From positions 476,001 through 540,000 of the forward strand of contig NZ_CP034118.1 in assembly GCF_003856495.1 (NCBI RefSeq): DNA of 64,000 nt, in the 5' to 3' direction. Positions within the stretch are counted from its first letter, which is position 1. Every line of letters starts with the position of its first letter. Position numbers and translations under genes: made by a program. This document shows positions 41,783 through 50,380 of the stretch, piece after piece. Under the pieces are notes generated by a model, which made no database searches, had not been told where the DNA came from, and worked only from the letters and a program-made list of their open reading frames with translations. The stretch is from Staphylospora marina. GTDB taxonomy: Bacteria; Bacillota; Bacilli; Thermoactinomycetales; Thermoactinomycetaceae.

Positions 41783-42813
41783 GGATCAAGAGGACGGGCC
41801 TTACCCTGGGAAAATTCGCCCCCTTGCACAAAGGACACCAGTACATGATCGAGACGGCCCTTTCCGAAGTGGATGAACTGGTCATTCTGATCTATGATGC
41901 GGCGGAAACGGAAATTCCGCTCAGCGTGCGGGCGGAGTGGCTCCGCCGTCTCTATCCGCAAGCGGTGGTGCTGGAAGCGTGGGACGGACCGCAGGAAGTC
42001 GGAGACACTCCAAAGATCCGGACGATGCATGAAGAATACATTCTCCGGAGAATCAAGGGCCGGAGAATCACCCATTTCTATTCAAGCGAGTTTTACGGAG
42101 AACATGTCAGCCGGCGATTGGGGGCGATCAACCGTCAGGTCGACCCGGGCCGGACCGTCTTTCCGGTGTCCGGAACCCTGGTCCGGGAAGATCCCTTCAA
42201 ATGGCGCGATTACGTGCACCCGCTCGTGTACCGGGATCTGATCACCGGCGTCGTGTTTCTGGGAGCGCCGTCCACGGGAAAATCCACGCTCGCGGAAGCG
42301 TTGGCCCGCAAGTACGGCACCGTTTGCATGCCCGAGTACGGCCGGGAATACTGGGAGGCTCACCAAGTGGACCGCCGCCTGACTCCGGAACAGCTGGTGG
42401 AGATTGCACGCGGTCATCTGGAGCGCGAAGAACGGCTCCTCACCTCGGCCAACCGGTATCTGTTCGTCGATACGAACGCCATCACCACGTACATGTTTTC
42501 CTTGGATTATCACGGATTTGCCCTGCCGGAGCTGGAAGAGCTCGCCCGGATGGCGGCGTCCCGTTATGATCTGGTCTTTTTGTGCGCGGATGACATTCCG
42601 TACGACGACACCTGGGACCGGTCCGGAGAAGTGAAACGAGCCGTTTTCCAGAAACGGATCATCGCCGATCTCAAACAACGGCGGATTCCGTACATCGAAT
42701 TGCGCGGCAATCTGGATGAGCGGATCGCCACCGTGGAGCGGGTGCTGGCCCGCTTCCGCAAGTATGACAGCCTCGGGGAATGGGCGCTTCGCGGCATTGA
42801 GGGACGGATGTGA
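41779..42813 (+). CDS. nadR: NadR: NMN adenylyltransferase / ribosylnicotinamide kinase
   Basis: 344 residues. The N-terminal nucleotidyltransferase domain has LGKFAPLHKGHQYMI (HxGH) and VSGTLVREDPFKW (the ISGTxIR motif). The C-terminal kinase domain has Walker A LGAPSTGKSTLAEAL at about residue 157 and a lid region CADDIPYDDTWDRSG. It lacks the N-terminal HTH of enterobacterial NadR, so it is an enzyme only. Together with PnuC it makes NAD from nicotinamide riboside in two steps. Translationally coupled to pnuC. Confidence 0.92.
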   Translation: MRIKRTGLTLGKFAPLHKGHQYMIETALSEVDELVILIYDAAETEIPLSVRAEWLRRLYPQAVVLEAWDGPQEVGDTPKIRTMHEEYILRRIKGRRITHFYSSEFYGEHVSRRLGAINRQVDPGRTVFPVSGTLVREDPFKWRDYVHPLVYRDLITGVVFLGAPSTGKSTLAEALARKYGTVCMPEYGREYWEAHQVDRRLTPEQLVEIARGHLEREERLLTSANRYLFVDTNAITTYMFSLDYHGFALPELEELARMAASRYDLVFLCADDIPYDDTWDRSGEVKRAVFQKRIIADLKQRRIPYIELRGNLDERIATVERVLARFRKYDSLGEWALRGIEGRM

Positions 42814-42814
42814 C

Positions 42815-43513
42815 ATGAAAAAGTGGCTGTGGTTTTTGGGGGGTTCAGCCCTGCTCCCCCTTTTGGGCTGGCTGAACTGGAACGGCTACATCTGGCACAA
42901 TGAGTTGTTTGCCATGCCGTACGAAGTCCGGGGTTTGGATGTTTCCCATTATCAGGGGCGGATCGACTGGGAGCGGGTGGGGAAAGACGAGGACATCCGT
43001 TTTGTTTTCATCAAGGCGACCGAGGGAAAGACGCTGGTCGACCGGCGGTTCCGGGAGAACTGGAGTGGAGCGAAAGCCCAAGGGCTCAAGGTGGGGGCGT
43101 ATCATTTTTTCACCACGAAAAGCACCGGGCTGGAGCAGGCGGAGAATTTCATCCGGACCGTCCCCAAGGAACCGGACAGCCTGCCACCGGTGATTGACGT
43201 GGAAATCCATCTCGGACACGATCGGAACAACATCCGGAACGAGCTGGAGACGCTTCGGTCCAGCCTGGAGAAGCACTACGGGAAAGCGCCCGTCTTTTAT
43301 GTCACGTACGACACCTGGAGAACGTACATTTCCCGTGATTTCGGGGAACATCCGGTTTGGATTCGCGACATTTACACGCACCCGGACCTGGACGGAAAGG
43401 AGTGGCTGTTTTGGCAATACGCCAACCGGGGGCATGTCGACGGCATTGACACCTGGGTTGATTTGAACGCATTTCGAGGAAGTTTGGAGGATTTTGAAAC
43501 CATGTTTCCTTGA
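42815..43513 (+). CDS. GH25 lysozyme-like muramidase
   Basis: 232 residues. An N-terminal hydrophobic signal or anchor (KKWLWFLGGSALLPLLGWL) precedes a GH25 domain: VRGLDVSHYQGRIDW, IRFVFIKATEG, AYHFF and the catalytic pair in PPVIDVEIH, ending WLFWQYANRGHVDGI and VDLNAF. It cleaves muramic acid linkages in the wall. It begins one base after the nadR stop, an odd partner for NAD salvage; a role in wall turnover is expected. Confidence 0.9.
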   Translation: MKKWLWFLGGSALLPLLGWLNWNGYIWHNELFAMPYEVRGLDVSHYQGRIDWERVGKDEDIRFVFIKATEGKTLVDRRFRENWSGAKAQGLKVGAYHFFTTKSTGLEQAENFIRTVPKEPDSLPPVIDVEIHLGHDRNNIRNELETLRSSLEKHYGKAPVFYVTYDTWRTYISRDFGEHPVWIRDIYTHPDLDGKEWLFWQYANRGHVDGIDTWVDLNAFRGSLEDFETMFP

Positions 43514-43544
43514 AGGATTCGCGTCTTCTGTTTGGACATGGATG

Positions 43545-43573
43545 GCCGCCCGCAAGTCGGGCGGCTTTTTTTT
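43545..43573 (+). terminator. Terminator of pnuC-nadR-lysozyme operon
   Basis: GCCGCCCG-CAAGT-CGGGCGGC followed by T8. Confidence 0.92.
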
Positions 43574-43686
43574 TGTGGCTGCCATTCCGACACCGTTCCA
43601 ATAAAAAGATAATATTTTTCCGGTTGCTTTCCGAATGAATGAAAACGATTACGGGTTTCTATATGAAAAATTTTATTGATCATTTA

Positions 43687-43716
43687 TTTACAACGATTTT
43701 TGAATTCATTTATAAT
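43687..43716 (+). promoter_or_regulatory. Promoter of the T4SS locus, first unit
   Basis: TTTACA at 43687-43692 and TATAAT at 43711-43716 with an 18-base spacer in a very AT-rich stretch, 38 bases before the first gene. Confidence 0.7.
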
Positions 43717-43753
43717 CTATTTTAAAAATTTGTTGTAAGATGAGGTGACCGGT

Positions 43754-43990
43754 TTGAACCCCTTCAAAAAGCTGGAAGATTTTCTGATGAAAGACGTCGT
43801 GAGCGGTTTGCTGGACATTATCACCCCACTGGCCATCATTGGAATCTTGGTCAGTGCCATCGGCATGTATCTGTCCACGGAAGAACATAACCGGGAACGT
43901 TTCAAGAAGAGCCTGATTTCCATTTCGATCGTCACCATCATTGCCTTCATGGCTCAGGGAATCATCAAATGGTTGGAAGTCAAATTCTGA
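43754..43990 (+). CDS. Small two-helix T4SS membrane subunit (VirB2/PrgF-like position)
   Basis: 78 residues. A short N-terminal amphipathic part (NPFKKLEDFLMKDVVSG) is followed by two hydrophobic helices (LLDIITPLAIIGILVSAIGM and SLISISIVTIIAFMAQGIIK) separated by the charged turn STEEHNRERFKK. Size, topology and first place in the operon fit the pilin-like/VirB2-type small subunit, but sequence alone does not prove pilin identity. TTG 43754 lies seven bases after GAGGTGA. Confidence 0.6.
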   Translation: MNPFKKLEDFLMKDVVSGLLDIITPLAIIGILVSAIGMYLSTEEHNRERFKKSLISISIVTIIAFMAQGIIKWLEVKF

Positions 43991-44002
43991 GGAGGGGTTG
44001 AA

Positions 44003-44317
44003 TTGCAGGAACAAAAGCGGTTCAAAATCCCCAATCAGATTGATTCGAGCATACATATCTGGAGATTTGTCAGATTGAAAGATTTGATCATTTTGACGCC
44101 ACCGGTTGCCGTTTCGGTGGTGTTGTTTATGTATGTCCTGCCGGATCTTCCGTTTCAGATCCGCTTTTTTTTCAGTGTGTTGCCGTCTCTGACGACGGCT
44201 TGCCTGATCTTCATCCGGCCCATGGAACGGAAAAACATCACGCTCTTTGACTACATCCGGTACAAAGTCGAGTATGACCGCAGGCAGCGGATCTATTATT
44301 TCAAAAAACGAAGATAG
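44003..44317 (+). CDS. PrgI-like T4SS membrane protein
   Basis: 104 residues. The N-terminal RFKIPNQIDSSIHIWRFVRLKD (in parts: FKIPNQIDSSIHIWRF), two hydrophobic segments (LIILTPPVAVSVVLFMYVL, FFSVLPSLTTACLIFI) and the end YIRYKVEYDRRQRIYYFKKR follow the PrgI family, which sits between the small subunit and VirB4 in Gram-positive conjugation loci and parallels VirB3. TTG 44003 follows GGAGGGG. Confidence 0.75.
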   Translation: MQEQKRFKIPNQIDSSIHIWRFVRLKDLIILTPPVAVSVVLFMYVLPDLPFQIRFFFSVLPSLTTACLIFIRPMERKNITLFDYIRYKVEYDRRQRIYYFKKRR

Positions 44318-44329
44318 GGGGGAGAGTCG

Positions 44330-44998
44330 TTGGCGAAAAAGAAGAAAGCTCCGGAAATGACCGTTCAGGATTTGATTCCTGTCCGGAACATCTACGATTC
44401 GATGATCGAAACCACGGACAATCGCTTGGTCAAAGTGGTGTCCGTGACCGCGGTCAACACGCATCTCATGAGTCATTCCGAAGTGAGAGAGGTGCTGGAA
44501 GGATATGAAAACTTCCTGCGTTCACTGAAAAAGCCCATCCAGATCGCCCGGGTGTCGGAACCGGTGAATCTGAAAAAGTACATTGCCTCACTGACGGACC
44601 GGCTGAAGACGACAACCAACCCGTTCAAGCGACGCATGCTGGAGAGTTACATTGAATACGCCGAACAGCTTCAAAAAGACCGGGACATGATCAAGCGGAA
44701 CCGGTACATCATCATCGACGAGCCGTTCTCCGGGGAAGCGGACAAAGAAAAAGCCGTCCGCGAGCTGAAACGCCGCGTGGATGAACTCAGGCTGAATCTG
44801 GAGGACATGCTTTTCCGGCAAAAGCTGGAGGTTCACGTGCTGACGGACCAGGAACTCCGAAAATACCTGCACATGCTCTTTGACTACGAAAATGCTCAAT
44901 TGTATCACATGGAAGACAGGAAAGAGTATCCGTACATCATCGGACCGAGAAACCTGTTGGAAACCGCGGAAGCCATCCGGAAACGGGAAGAACTCTGA
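44330..44998 (+). CDS. Separate VirB4 N-terminal-type protein
   Basis: 222 residues, soluble, strongly helical and charged. It opens with the strand set TVQDLIPVRNIYDSMIETTD and LVKVVSVTAVNTHLMS that resembles the N-terminal region of VirB4/TraC-like ATPases before the P-loop domain, then long helices (RMLESYIEYAEQLQKDRDM) and NRYIIIDEPFSGEAD. No P-loop. It sits directly before the VirB4 ATPase and may be its split N-domain or docking partner. TTG 44330 follows GGGGGGAGA. Confidence 0.6.
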   Translation: MAKKKKAPEMTVQDLIPVRNIYDSMIETTDNRLVKVVSVTAVNTHLMSHSEVREVLEGYENFLRSLKKPIQIARVSEPVNLKKYIASLTDRLKTTTNPFKRRMLESYIEYAEQLQKDRDMIKRNRYIIIDEPFSGEADKEKAVRELKRRVDELRLNLEDMLFRQKLEVHVLTDQELRKYLHMLFDYENAQLYHMEDRKEYPYIIGPRNLLETAEAIRKREEL

Positions 44999-45013
44999 TC
45001 GGGGGTGAAGCGC

Positions 45014-46900
45014 ATGTTCGGCTGGTTCAAAAAGAAAAAAGAGGAGCCGACGCAAACGTTGGAAAGTCTGATCGGGGACAATCGGGGCTTCCTGGACATC
45101 ATTTCTCCGGACAGCATCGAGGAGCAACCCAACTATATCCGGTTGGGCGGCAATTATTGCCGGACTCTCTGCGTCTCCTATTTCACCAACGACGTGCAGG
45201 CCAATTTCCTGCAAAACCTGCACAATATTCCCCATAACGTGTCCATCATTCATCACATCGAGCCCACGGACAGTGAAGCGATGATCAAGTCTTTGAACCG
45301 TGCGGTCATCGAATACCGTTCCCGGCTCAACGAGCCCGGCCTCCGGCCGATGGACGAGATCCGCATCACCAATGACCTGAAAGACGCGGAGATCTTGCTG
45401 GACAACCTCACTTCCGGCCGGTCGCAAATGTTCAACGAACACATGTACATCCACATCCAGGCAAGCAGTCTGGAAGAGCTGAATGAAGTCACGCTGCTGG
45501 TGAGAAACCACGTCAGCAAGACGATGAAACTGCTGATTCCCCATTATCGGATGTTGCCGGCCTTTCAATCGGTGCTGCCGCTGAGACAAAACCTTCTCAG
45601 TGACATGACATACAGGAACTTTGACACGGAATCCCTGTCTTCCCTGTTTCCGTTCGACGAGTGTGAGATTTTCTCCGAGAAAGGCATCATCAAGGGGAAA
45701 AACCTGAAAACCAACAGCATCGTCATCGTGGACCATGATCAGTTGCTGAATCGCAATGAAGTGGTCATCGCCACCAGCGGCGGGGGAAAATCCACCTATT
45801 TGTTCGGGGACATGATCCGTCGGTGGATGCAGGGAACCGTGATCCGGGTGGTGTGTCCGAAAGGGGAATTCGGAGACAAGGCCAAACAGCTGGGCGGGGA
45901 ATGGGTGAAGATTTCCCCGTTGAACGGCAACATCATCAACCCGTTCGAGATCATGTACTCCTTGATCCCGGAGGATGAAACGGGAGAAAAAGTGGCCGCG
46001 TCGCTGCTGCACCAGAAGATCAGCCGCCTCAAAACCATGTTCACCCTGATTTACAAGGACCTGAAAAACAAGCAGGTGGAACTGGCGCTGCTTGAAAAAT
46101 TGCTGGTGGAATTGTACGCGGACAAGGGAATCACCTGGGACACGGATTTTTCGACCAAAGGGCGCGAAGATTTTCCTATCATGATCGACCTGTACCGGAA
46201 AATCGCGCAGAAGATGGAAGAATCGGAGCAGTACCGGTTGCTGGAGGACCTGTATCAGGTGCTCTATCCGTATGCGGAAGGATCCTACGCCAAATGTTTC
46301 AACGGATACACCAACGTGGACCTGTCCAATGATTTCATTGTCTTCGATATTTCCGATTTGCGGGATGAGTCGGATTTGCAACAGGTGGCCATGTTCAATA
46401 TCCTCACCTTCCTTCAGGATGACGCGCTCAAGGACAAAACGACCGTCACGCAAATTTACGTGGATGAAGCCCACGTGCTCGCCGACCCGCGAAATCCGCT
46501 GGCCATGAAGTTCTTGTCCAACATGTACAAGCTGATCCGTTCGTTCCAGGGAGGCGTGACCAGCGCCACGCAGCAGGTGGGGGACTTCCTGTCCGCCGTC
46601 GAGGGATCCCGGAACTACGGGGAAGCGGTGATTCTCAACTCCATCTCCAAACTGTATCTTCCGATGCTCCGTGAAGAGATGAACGCCATCATGCAGCGGA
46701 CTTCCGAGGTGTTTTCGGAAGAGGAGCAACGGTTGCTGGTGGTCAAGGAGGAGGAGAAAGGAAAAAGTGCCGGTCGGGGCATTTATGTGGTCGGCTCCAA
46801 GAAAGTCAACCTGTATGTGGAGCTCACACCGGAAGAATTGAAAATCTGGGATCCGAAATGGTACCAGCGCAAATACGGTCGCAAAGGGGACACCATGTGA
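45014..46900 (+). CDS. VirB4/PrgJ-type T4SS ATPase
   Basis: 628 residues. Walker A is ATSGGGKSTYLFG (about residue 255), Walker B TQIYVDEAHVLAD (about 485), and the downstream FQGGVTSATQQVGDF matches the family's motif after Walker B. The N-terminal 240 residues include the substrate-side domain with PHYRMLPAFQSVLPL. It powers assembly or transport in the T4SS. ATG 45014 follows GGGGGTG by six bases; the GTG at 45005 lies inside that signal. Its stop overlaps the next start (GTGA). Confidence 0.9.
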   Translation: MFGWFKKKKEEPTQTLESLIGDNRGFLDIISPDSIEEQPNYIRLGGNYCRTLCVSYFTNDVQANFLQNLHNIPHNVSIIHHIEPTDSEAMIKSLNRAVIEYRSRLNEPGLRPMDEIRITNDLKDAEILLDNLTSGRSQMFNEHMYIHIQASSLEELNEVTLLVRNHVSKTMKLLIPHYRMLPAFQSVLPLRQNLLSDMTYRNFDTESLSSLFPFDECEIFSEKGIIKGKNLKTNSIVIVDHDQLLNRNEVVIATSGGGKSTYLFGDMIRRWMQGTVIRVVCPKGEFGDKAKQLGGEWVKISPLNGNIINPFEIMYSLIPEDETGEKVAASLLHQKISRLKTMFTLIYKDLKNKQVELALLEKLLVELYADKGITWDTDFSTKGREDFPIMIDLYRKIAQKMEESEQYRLLEDLYQVLYPYAEGSYAKCFNGYTNVDLSNDFIVFDISDLRDESDLQQVAMFNILTFLQDDALKDKTTVTQIYVDEAHVLADPRNPLAMKFLSNMYKLIRSFQGGVTSATQQVGDFLSAVEGSRNYGEAVILNSISKLYLPMLREEMNAIMQRTSEVFSEEEQRLLVVKEEEKGKSAGRGIYVVGSKKVNLYVELTPEELKIWDPKWYQRKYGRKGDTM

Positions 46901-47901
46901 TTTCAAAAGCCCTGGTGATCAAAGAACTGATCAGGTACGGAGCGTATGTGGCACTCGGCTTGTTGGTTGTGATCATATTAGGGGTTTTCGGCAGCAGCGA
47001 TGGTTCAGAGCAAGTCGCGGAAGCCGTCCATTGCCGACCTTCCGGCCAAACTCCCACCGTGGAGGAATTGAACAAAAAACTCCTCGGGAAGGGAGTTTTT
47101 GAGGGGAAAGCGGATGCCTTTATCGAAGCGGGAAAACGTCACGGGGTGGATCCCGTGCTCGTGGCGGCCATCGCCTTCCACGAGACCGGAATGGGTACTT
47201 CCCATATGGTACGCACCAAGAACAACCCGGGGGGATTGTATGCCAACGGGGGCTTCATGGAGTTTCCCACCTTGGACGACGGGATCGACAAAATGACCGA
47301 AAATCTGGCGAAGAATTACATCCGGCAAGGCCTCAAGACACCGGAACAGATCGGCCCCAAATATGCCCCGGTTCCCGATGAAAACGATCCGAACGGGCTG
47401 AACCGGCATTGGATTCCCAATGTGATCAGGTATGTCAATCAACTCGGGGGTCTGTCCTATGACTGTTCTCCTGTGGATCTGGAAAATCTGGGTCCGGTTT
47501 CCGCAAGCGGATTTCTTCGACCGATACCGACGAATTTCCGGATTACCAGCAAGTTCGGACCTCGGTGGGGCCGAATTCATACAGGGCTGGATTTTGCATG
47601 CCAGGGAGGGGTCACCCCGATCGTGGCTTCCAAAAGTGGAAGAGTGGCGGCTTCCCTGTTCGGGACACCGGGATCCGGGTTCTTCGGATACGGCGAAGTG
47701 GTGCTGGTGGATCACGGAGGCGGGGTCCAAACGTTGTACGCCCACATGACCCAAAGGAATGTGAACGTCGGCGATCAGGTGGCGCAAGGACAACAACTGG
47801 GCATTTGCGGTTCCACCGGCAACAGCACCGGTCCTCATCTGCACTTTGAAGTTCGGATCAATGGTGGAAGGTTTGATCCGCTGCCATTTTTGGAGCACTG
47901 A
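46897..47901 (+). CDS. Bifunctional murein hydrolase (glucosaminidase-like + M23), VirB1/PrgK role
   Basis: 334 residues. One N-terminal membrane helix (IRYGAYVALGLLVVIILGVF) then a GH73/lysozyme-like domain with AIAFHETGMGTSHMVRTKNN (catalytic Glu in HETG) and GGFMEFPTLDDGIDKM, and a C-terminal M23 LytM endopeptidase domain: zinc ligands in HTGLDFAC and HLHFEV, with TLYAHM. This fusion opens the wall for the secretion channel, as CwlT or PrgK do in conjugation systems. GTG 46897 overlaps the virB4 stop. Confidence 0.88.
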   Translation: MISKALVIKELIRYGAYVALGLLVVIILGVFGSSDGSEQVAEAVHCRPSGQTPTVEELNKKLLGKGVFEGKADAFIEAGKRHGVDPVLVAAIAFHETGMGTSHMVRTKNNPGGLYANGGFMEFPTLDDGIDKMTENLAKNYIRQGLKTPEQIGPKYAPVPDENDPNGLNRHWIPNVIRYVNQLGGLSYDCSPVDLENLGPVSASGFLRPIPTNFRITSKFGPRWGRIHTGLDFACQGGVTPIVASKSGRVAASLFGTPGSGFFGYGEVVLVDHGGGVQTLYAHMTQRNVNVGDQVAQGQQLGICGSTGNSTGPHLHFEVRINGGRFDPLPFLEH

Positions 47902-47918
47902 ACGGAAAGGGTGATTGG

Positions 47919-48434
47919 GTGAACAAAGCCCTGGTTTACGGTACGATCTTGGGGGCGCTGTTGGTCGTTTCCCTGACCGGCAACGCCGTTTTGTACTCGG
48001 AGAACAGCCGGCTCAAAGAGACGGTGGACAAGCTTCAGGAGCACGATCGGGCCACCGGGGTTGCCAGGGAGTTCGTTCTTGCCCTGATGGGAAAACCGGG
48101 TCCGGAACAGGAGAAGAACATCCGGGCCATTTCCACAAGAAAAGCCCAAAACAAAATCTTTGAAGAGGATCCGCACGGCGAACAGGGACCGGCCGAGGGA
48201 GTGGAACCGTCCGTCACCATTATGAGGACCTACTGGAACCGGGTGAACACGGACAAAATTAACGTGATCGTCCGCTTCCGCATCGACTTCAGCGTCGGAA
48301 ACGGCGGTACGACGGGTTTGTATGAAATGGGAGTGGACGTGATCCGGGAGGGGGATGGTTGGAAAGTGGACGATTATGACTTCGAGGAGATGCAAGGAGA
48401 AAGCGACCGGCCGGGAGGGGGAGATCATGAGTAG
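47919..48434 (+). CDS. VirB8/PrgL-like single-pass membrane protein
   Basis: 171 residues. An N-terminal membrane helix (VYGTILGALLVVSLTGNAVL) is followed by a short coiled stretch (ENSRLKETVDKLQEHD) and a domain of about 110 residues with the NTF2-like pattern AREFVLALMG, YWNRVNTDKINVIVRF and VIREGDGWKVDDYDFEE. This is the layout of VirB8/TcpC-type proteins that build the T4SS extracytoplasmic scaffold. GTG 47919 after GAAAGGGTG. The last eight bases overlap the next gene. Confidence 0.75.
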   Translation: MNKALVYGTILGALLVVSLTGNAVLYSENSRLKETVDKLQEHDRATGVAREFVLALMGKPGPEQEKNIRAISTRKAQNKIFEEDPHGEQGPAEGVEPSVTIMRTYWNRVNTDKINVIVRFRIDFSVGNGGTTGLYEMGVDVIREGDGWKVDDYDFEEMQGESDRPGGGDHE

Positions 48435-49380
48435 GCTCCGGAAGTGGCTCCTTCTGTTCTGCATGTTTGCGGTTCTCCTGATCATCAATCCCGGCGTCGC
48501 CAGTGCGGAAGAGATCGATTTCAAATGCGGTACATTTGATCCGGGGTGCCATATCGATCAGTGGTTGGCGAATATTGCCGTATCCACCACGAAAAAAGGG
48601 GTTGAATTCATTGCGAATCTGGCCAAAGAACCGAGTAAGTTACTCAGTAATACAAAGGTAAGAGAATTTAAAGGATATTTTGAAAAAGCGGCTTGGTCAT
48701 TCATTACGGTTTTTTTCCTCTTCCATCTGGTGCGGGTCCTTGCCATGTACTGGGTGGATGAAGATTTGGTGCTTTTCAAACGGATGTTGGTCAAGTTGAT
48801 CATTACGGTGACCATGTGTACCGGATATACATGGGCAATGACTGAGATGACAGCAGTCGCCAATGATACCATGATGGGGTTCGCGAAATTGGAGTTGTCG
48901 GTCACTCGAACAAATTTGTTGTTACAGGTGTTTAAAATACAACGGGGGTTCGTCATCATTTTGGCCCTGATATTTGCCATCTTGTTGATCATTGTGGCCA
49001 TTCAGGTGGCCATCCGGGCAGCGGAGTTGGCGTTCCTGTTCATTTCCGGTCCCTTTGCCATCGCCACCAATCTGAATGAAAATTTCAATCTGTTTCCCGC
49101 ATGGTGGCGAAGCTTGTTGTCAATTCTGATTACCCAGGTATTCCAAATCATCATGCTGTCCCTCACCATCCAGTTGTTCAGCGATGTGCGCATCGATAAC
49201 GATGCCAGCCTGACCAATTTCATCTGGGGAATGGGGATGATGGTTCTCACCCTTAAATCACCTTCGTACCTCAAGGAATTGATGTACTCCACGGGAGCTG
49301 GGCAAGCAGTGGTCGGAGCAGCCGCAAAGTCCGGGATGGAGATGGGAAAAGCCGTGTTGAGCCGGCTGATGAGAAAATGA
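48427..49380 (+). CDS. VirB6/TrbL-like polytopic T4SS channel protein
   Basis: 317 residues. A cleavable-looking signal (LRKWLLLFCMFAVLLIINPG, ending VASAE) leads to an extracytoplasmic part with two cysteines (DFKCGTFDPGCHIDQW). Five or more membrane helices follow, and the family-typical AFLFISGPFAIATNLNENFN and PAWWRSLLSILITQVFQI. It ends with a glycine/alanine-rich GAGQAVVGAAAKSGMEMGKA. Equivalent to PrgH/ConG. The middle (48640-48960) is AT-richer than its ends. ATG follows GGGAGGGGGAGATC. Confidence 0.82.
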   Translation: MSRLRKWLLLFCMFAVLLIINPGVASAEEIDFKCGTFDPGCHIDQWLANIAVSTTKKGVEFIANLAKEPSKLLSNTKVREFKGYFEKAAWSFITVFFLFHLVRVLAMYWVDEDLVLFKRMLVKLIITVTMCTGYTWAMTEMTAVANDTMMGFAKLELSVTRTNLLLQVFKIQRGFVIILALIFAILLIIVAIQVAIRAAELAFLFISGPFAIATNLNENFNLFPAWWRSLLSILITQVFQIIMLSLTIQLFSDVRIDNDASLTNFIWGMGMMVLTLKSPSYLKELMYSTGAGQAVVGAAAKSGMEMGKAVLSRLMRK

Positions 49381-49409
49381 ATAACCAGGAGAGATCCTCT
49401 CCTGGTTAT
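49381..49409. terminator. Terminator of the first T4SS unit, shared with the convergent lipoprotein gene
   Basis: Perfect 13-bp stem ATAACCAGGAGAG with a three-base loop directly after the virB6 stop, then TGTTTCTTCTT. It overlaps the stop codon of the lipoprotein gene on the other strand. Confidence 0.85.
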
Positions 49410-49747
49410 TGTTTCTTCTTGTATGTGCATTTAAGTTTGCCATCAACCAGAAGCAACGTACCATCTTCCTGAAGTTTAAGCTCAATGACTTCAGTCAAGA
49501 CCTTCAGATCATATGTATATTTGTCGCCTTCCAGTTTTTTGATCGTCCCGGTAACGTCATCATTGTCTTCTCGTTCCATATGGAGCAATCCTTTTTCATA
49601 AAATATCAGTTCAATGGGGCAGAGCCAATTATCATTGGTTATGCGGGTCCATTCCCCGATAAACTGATCTTCGTCTTGGGAACATCCCGTGACGGACATG
49701 AGAGCCAACACCGAAATGACAAGGAACACCCACGCGTTTCTTTTCAA
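49406..49747 (-). CDS. Small lipoprotein, tandem copy 1
   Basis: 113 residues. Signal peptide KRNAWVFLVISVLALMS with lipobox VTGC, then QDEDQF(I)GEWTRI and a beta-rich domain with YEKGLL, GTIKKLEGDKYTYDLKV and EVIELKLQEDGTLLL, ending CTYKKKQ. It looks like a small beta-barrel similar in layout to lipocalin-like lipoproteins. I place the start at TTG 49747 with AAAGGATG eight bases upstream; the ATG at 49756 is inside that signal, and the paralogue shows the same arrangement. Function unknown; an exclusion or immunity role is conceivable from position only. Confidence 0.7.
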   Translation of the reverse strand: MKRNAWVFLVISVLALMSVTGCSQDEDQFIGEWTRITNDNWLCPIELIFYEKGLLHMEREDNDDVTGTIKKLEGDKYTYDLKVLTEVIELKLQEDGTLLLVDGKLKCTYKKKQ

Positions 49748-49904
49748 TTCTGACATCCTTTCAGAGCGTTCAGAGCGTTGCTAGGTATATTCAAGCATTC
49801 ATATCAACATGAAATCGTTGATTTTTTTGAATGGATATCCTTCTGCGTGAATGAGTAGTATCCATGTTCCAAGAGGGAAATAACAAGTAGGATTGATTTC
49901 CTCG

Positions 49905-50249
49905 TCATTGTTTCTTCTTGTATATGCATTTCTCCTTACCGTCTCTTGACAAGAACACAGTCTGATCTTCCTGAAGTTTGAGCTGAATGACTCTTGTTTC
50001 GACCTTCAGATCAAATGCGTAATTGTCGTTTTCCATCTTCTTGATGGTACCGGTATAATCCATGCCATGATCAATCACCAAGGTGAGCAAGCCATTTTCA
50101 TAAAATTTCAGTGCGGAAGGGCAGATGGGATCATCATCATTGATGCGGGTCCATTCACCGCGAAACTGATCTTCGTCTTGGGAACATCCCGTGACGGCCG
50201 CGAGAACCAGCACCGAAATGAAGAAAAGCACCCAAGCGTTTCTTTTCAA
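49905..50249 (-). CDS. Small lipoprotein, tandem copy 2
   Basis: 114 residues, a paralogue of copy 1: KRNAWVLFFISVLVLAAV with lipobox VTGC, CSQDEDQFRGEWTRINDD, GTIKKMENDNYAFDLKV and an end CIYKKKQ. Identity is high at both ends and lower in the middle (CPSALKFYENGLLTLVIDHG against CPIELIFYEKGLLHMERED). TTG 50249 follows AAAGGATG as in copy 1. The pair lies antisense within the T4SS locus. Confidence 0.7.
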   Translation of the reverse strand: MKRNAWVLFFISVLVLAAVTGCSQDEDQFRGEWTRINDDDPICPSALKFYENGLLTLVIDHGMDYTGTIKKMENDNYAFDLKVETRVIQLKLQEDQTVFLSRDGKEKCIYKKKQ

Positions 50250-50304
50250 TTCCGTCATCCTTTCTTTCATGGAGGAACGACTGGCTGCGTTATTTAATTT
50301 TACT

Positions 50305-50333
50305 TTGACATTGTTGTTTTTGTACAGTAAAAT
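50305..50333 (+). promoter_or_regulatory. Strong promoter of the second T4SS unit
   Basis: Perfect TTGACA at 50305-50310 and TAAAAT at 50328-50333 with a 17-base spacer, about 48 bases before the coiled-coil gene; it restarts transcription after the antisense lipoprotein genes. Confidence 0.75.
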
Positions 50334-50380
50334 TTTTCGGCATGATCCAAGATATTGAAATATTTCTCGGGAGGGGAACC

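Noticed and set aside
44588-46906. 772-codon minus-strand frame across the VirB4 region
   Set aside because: Antisense to VirB4 with Walker motifs; composition is typical of a shadow.
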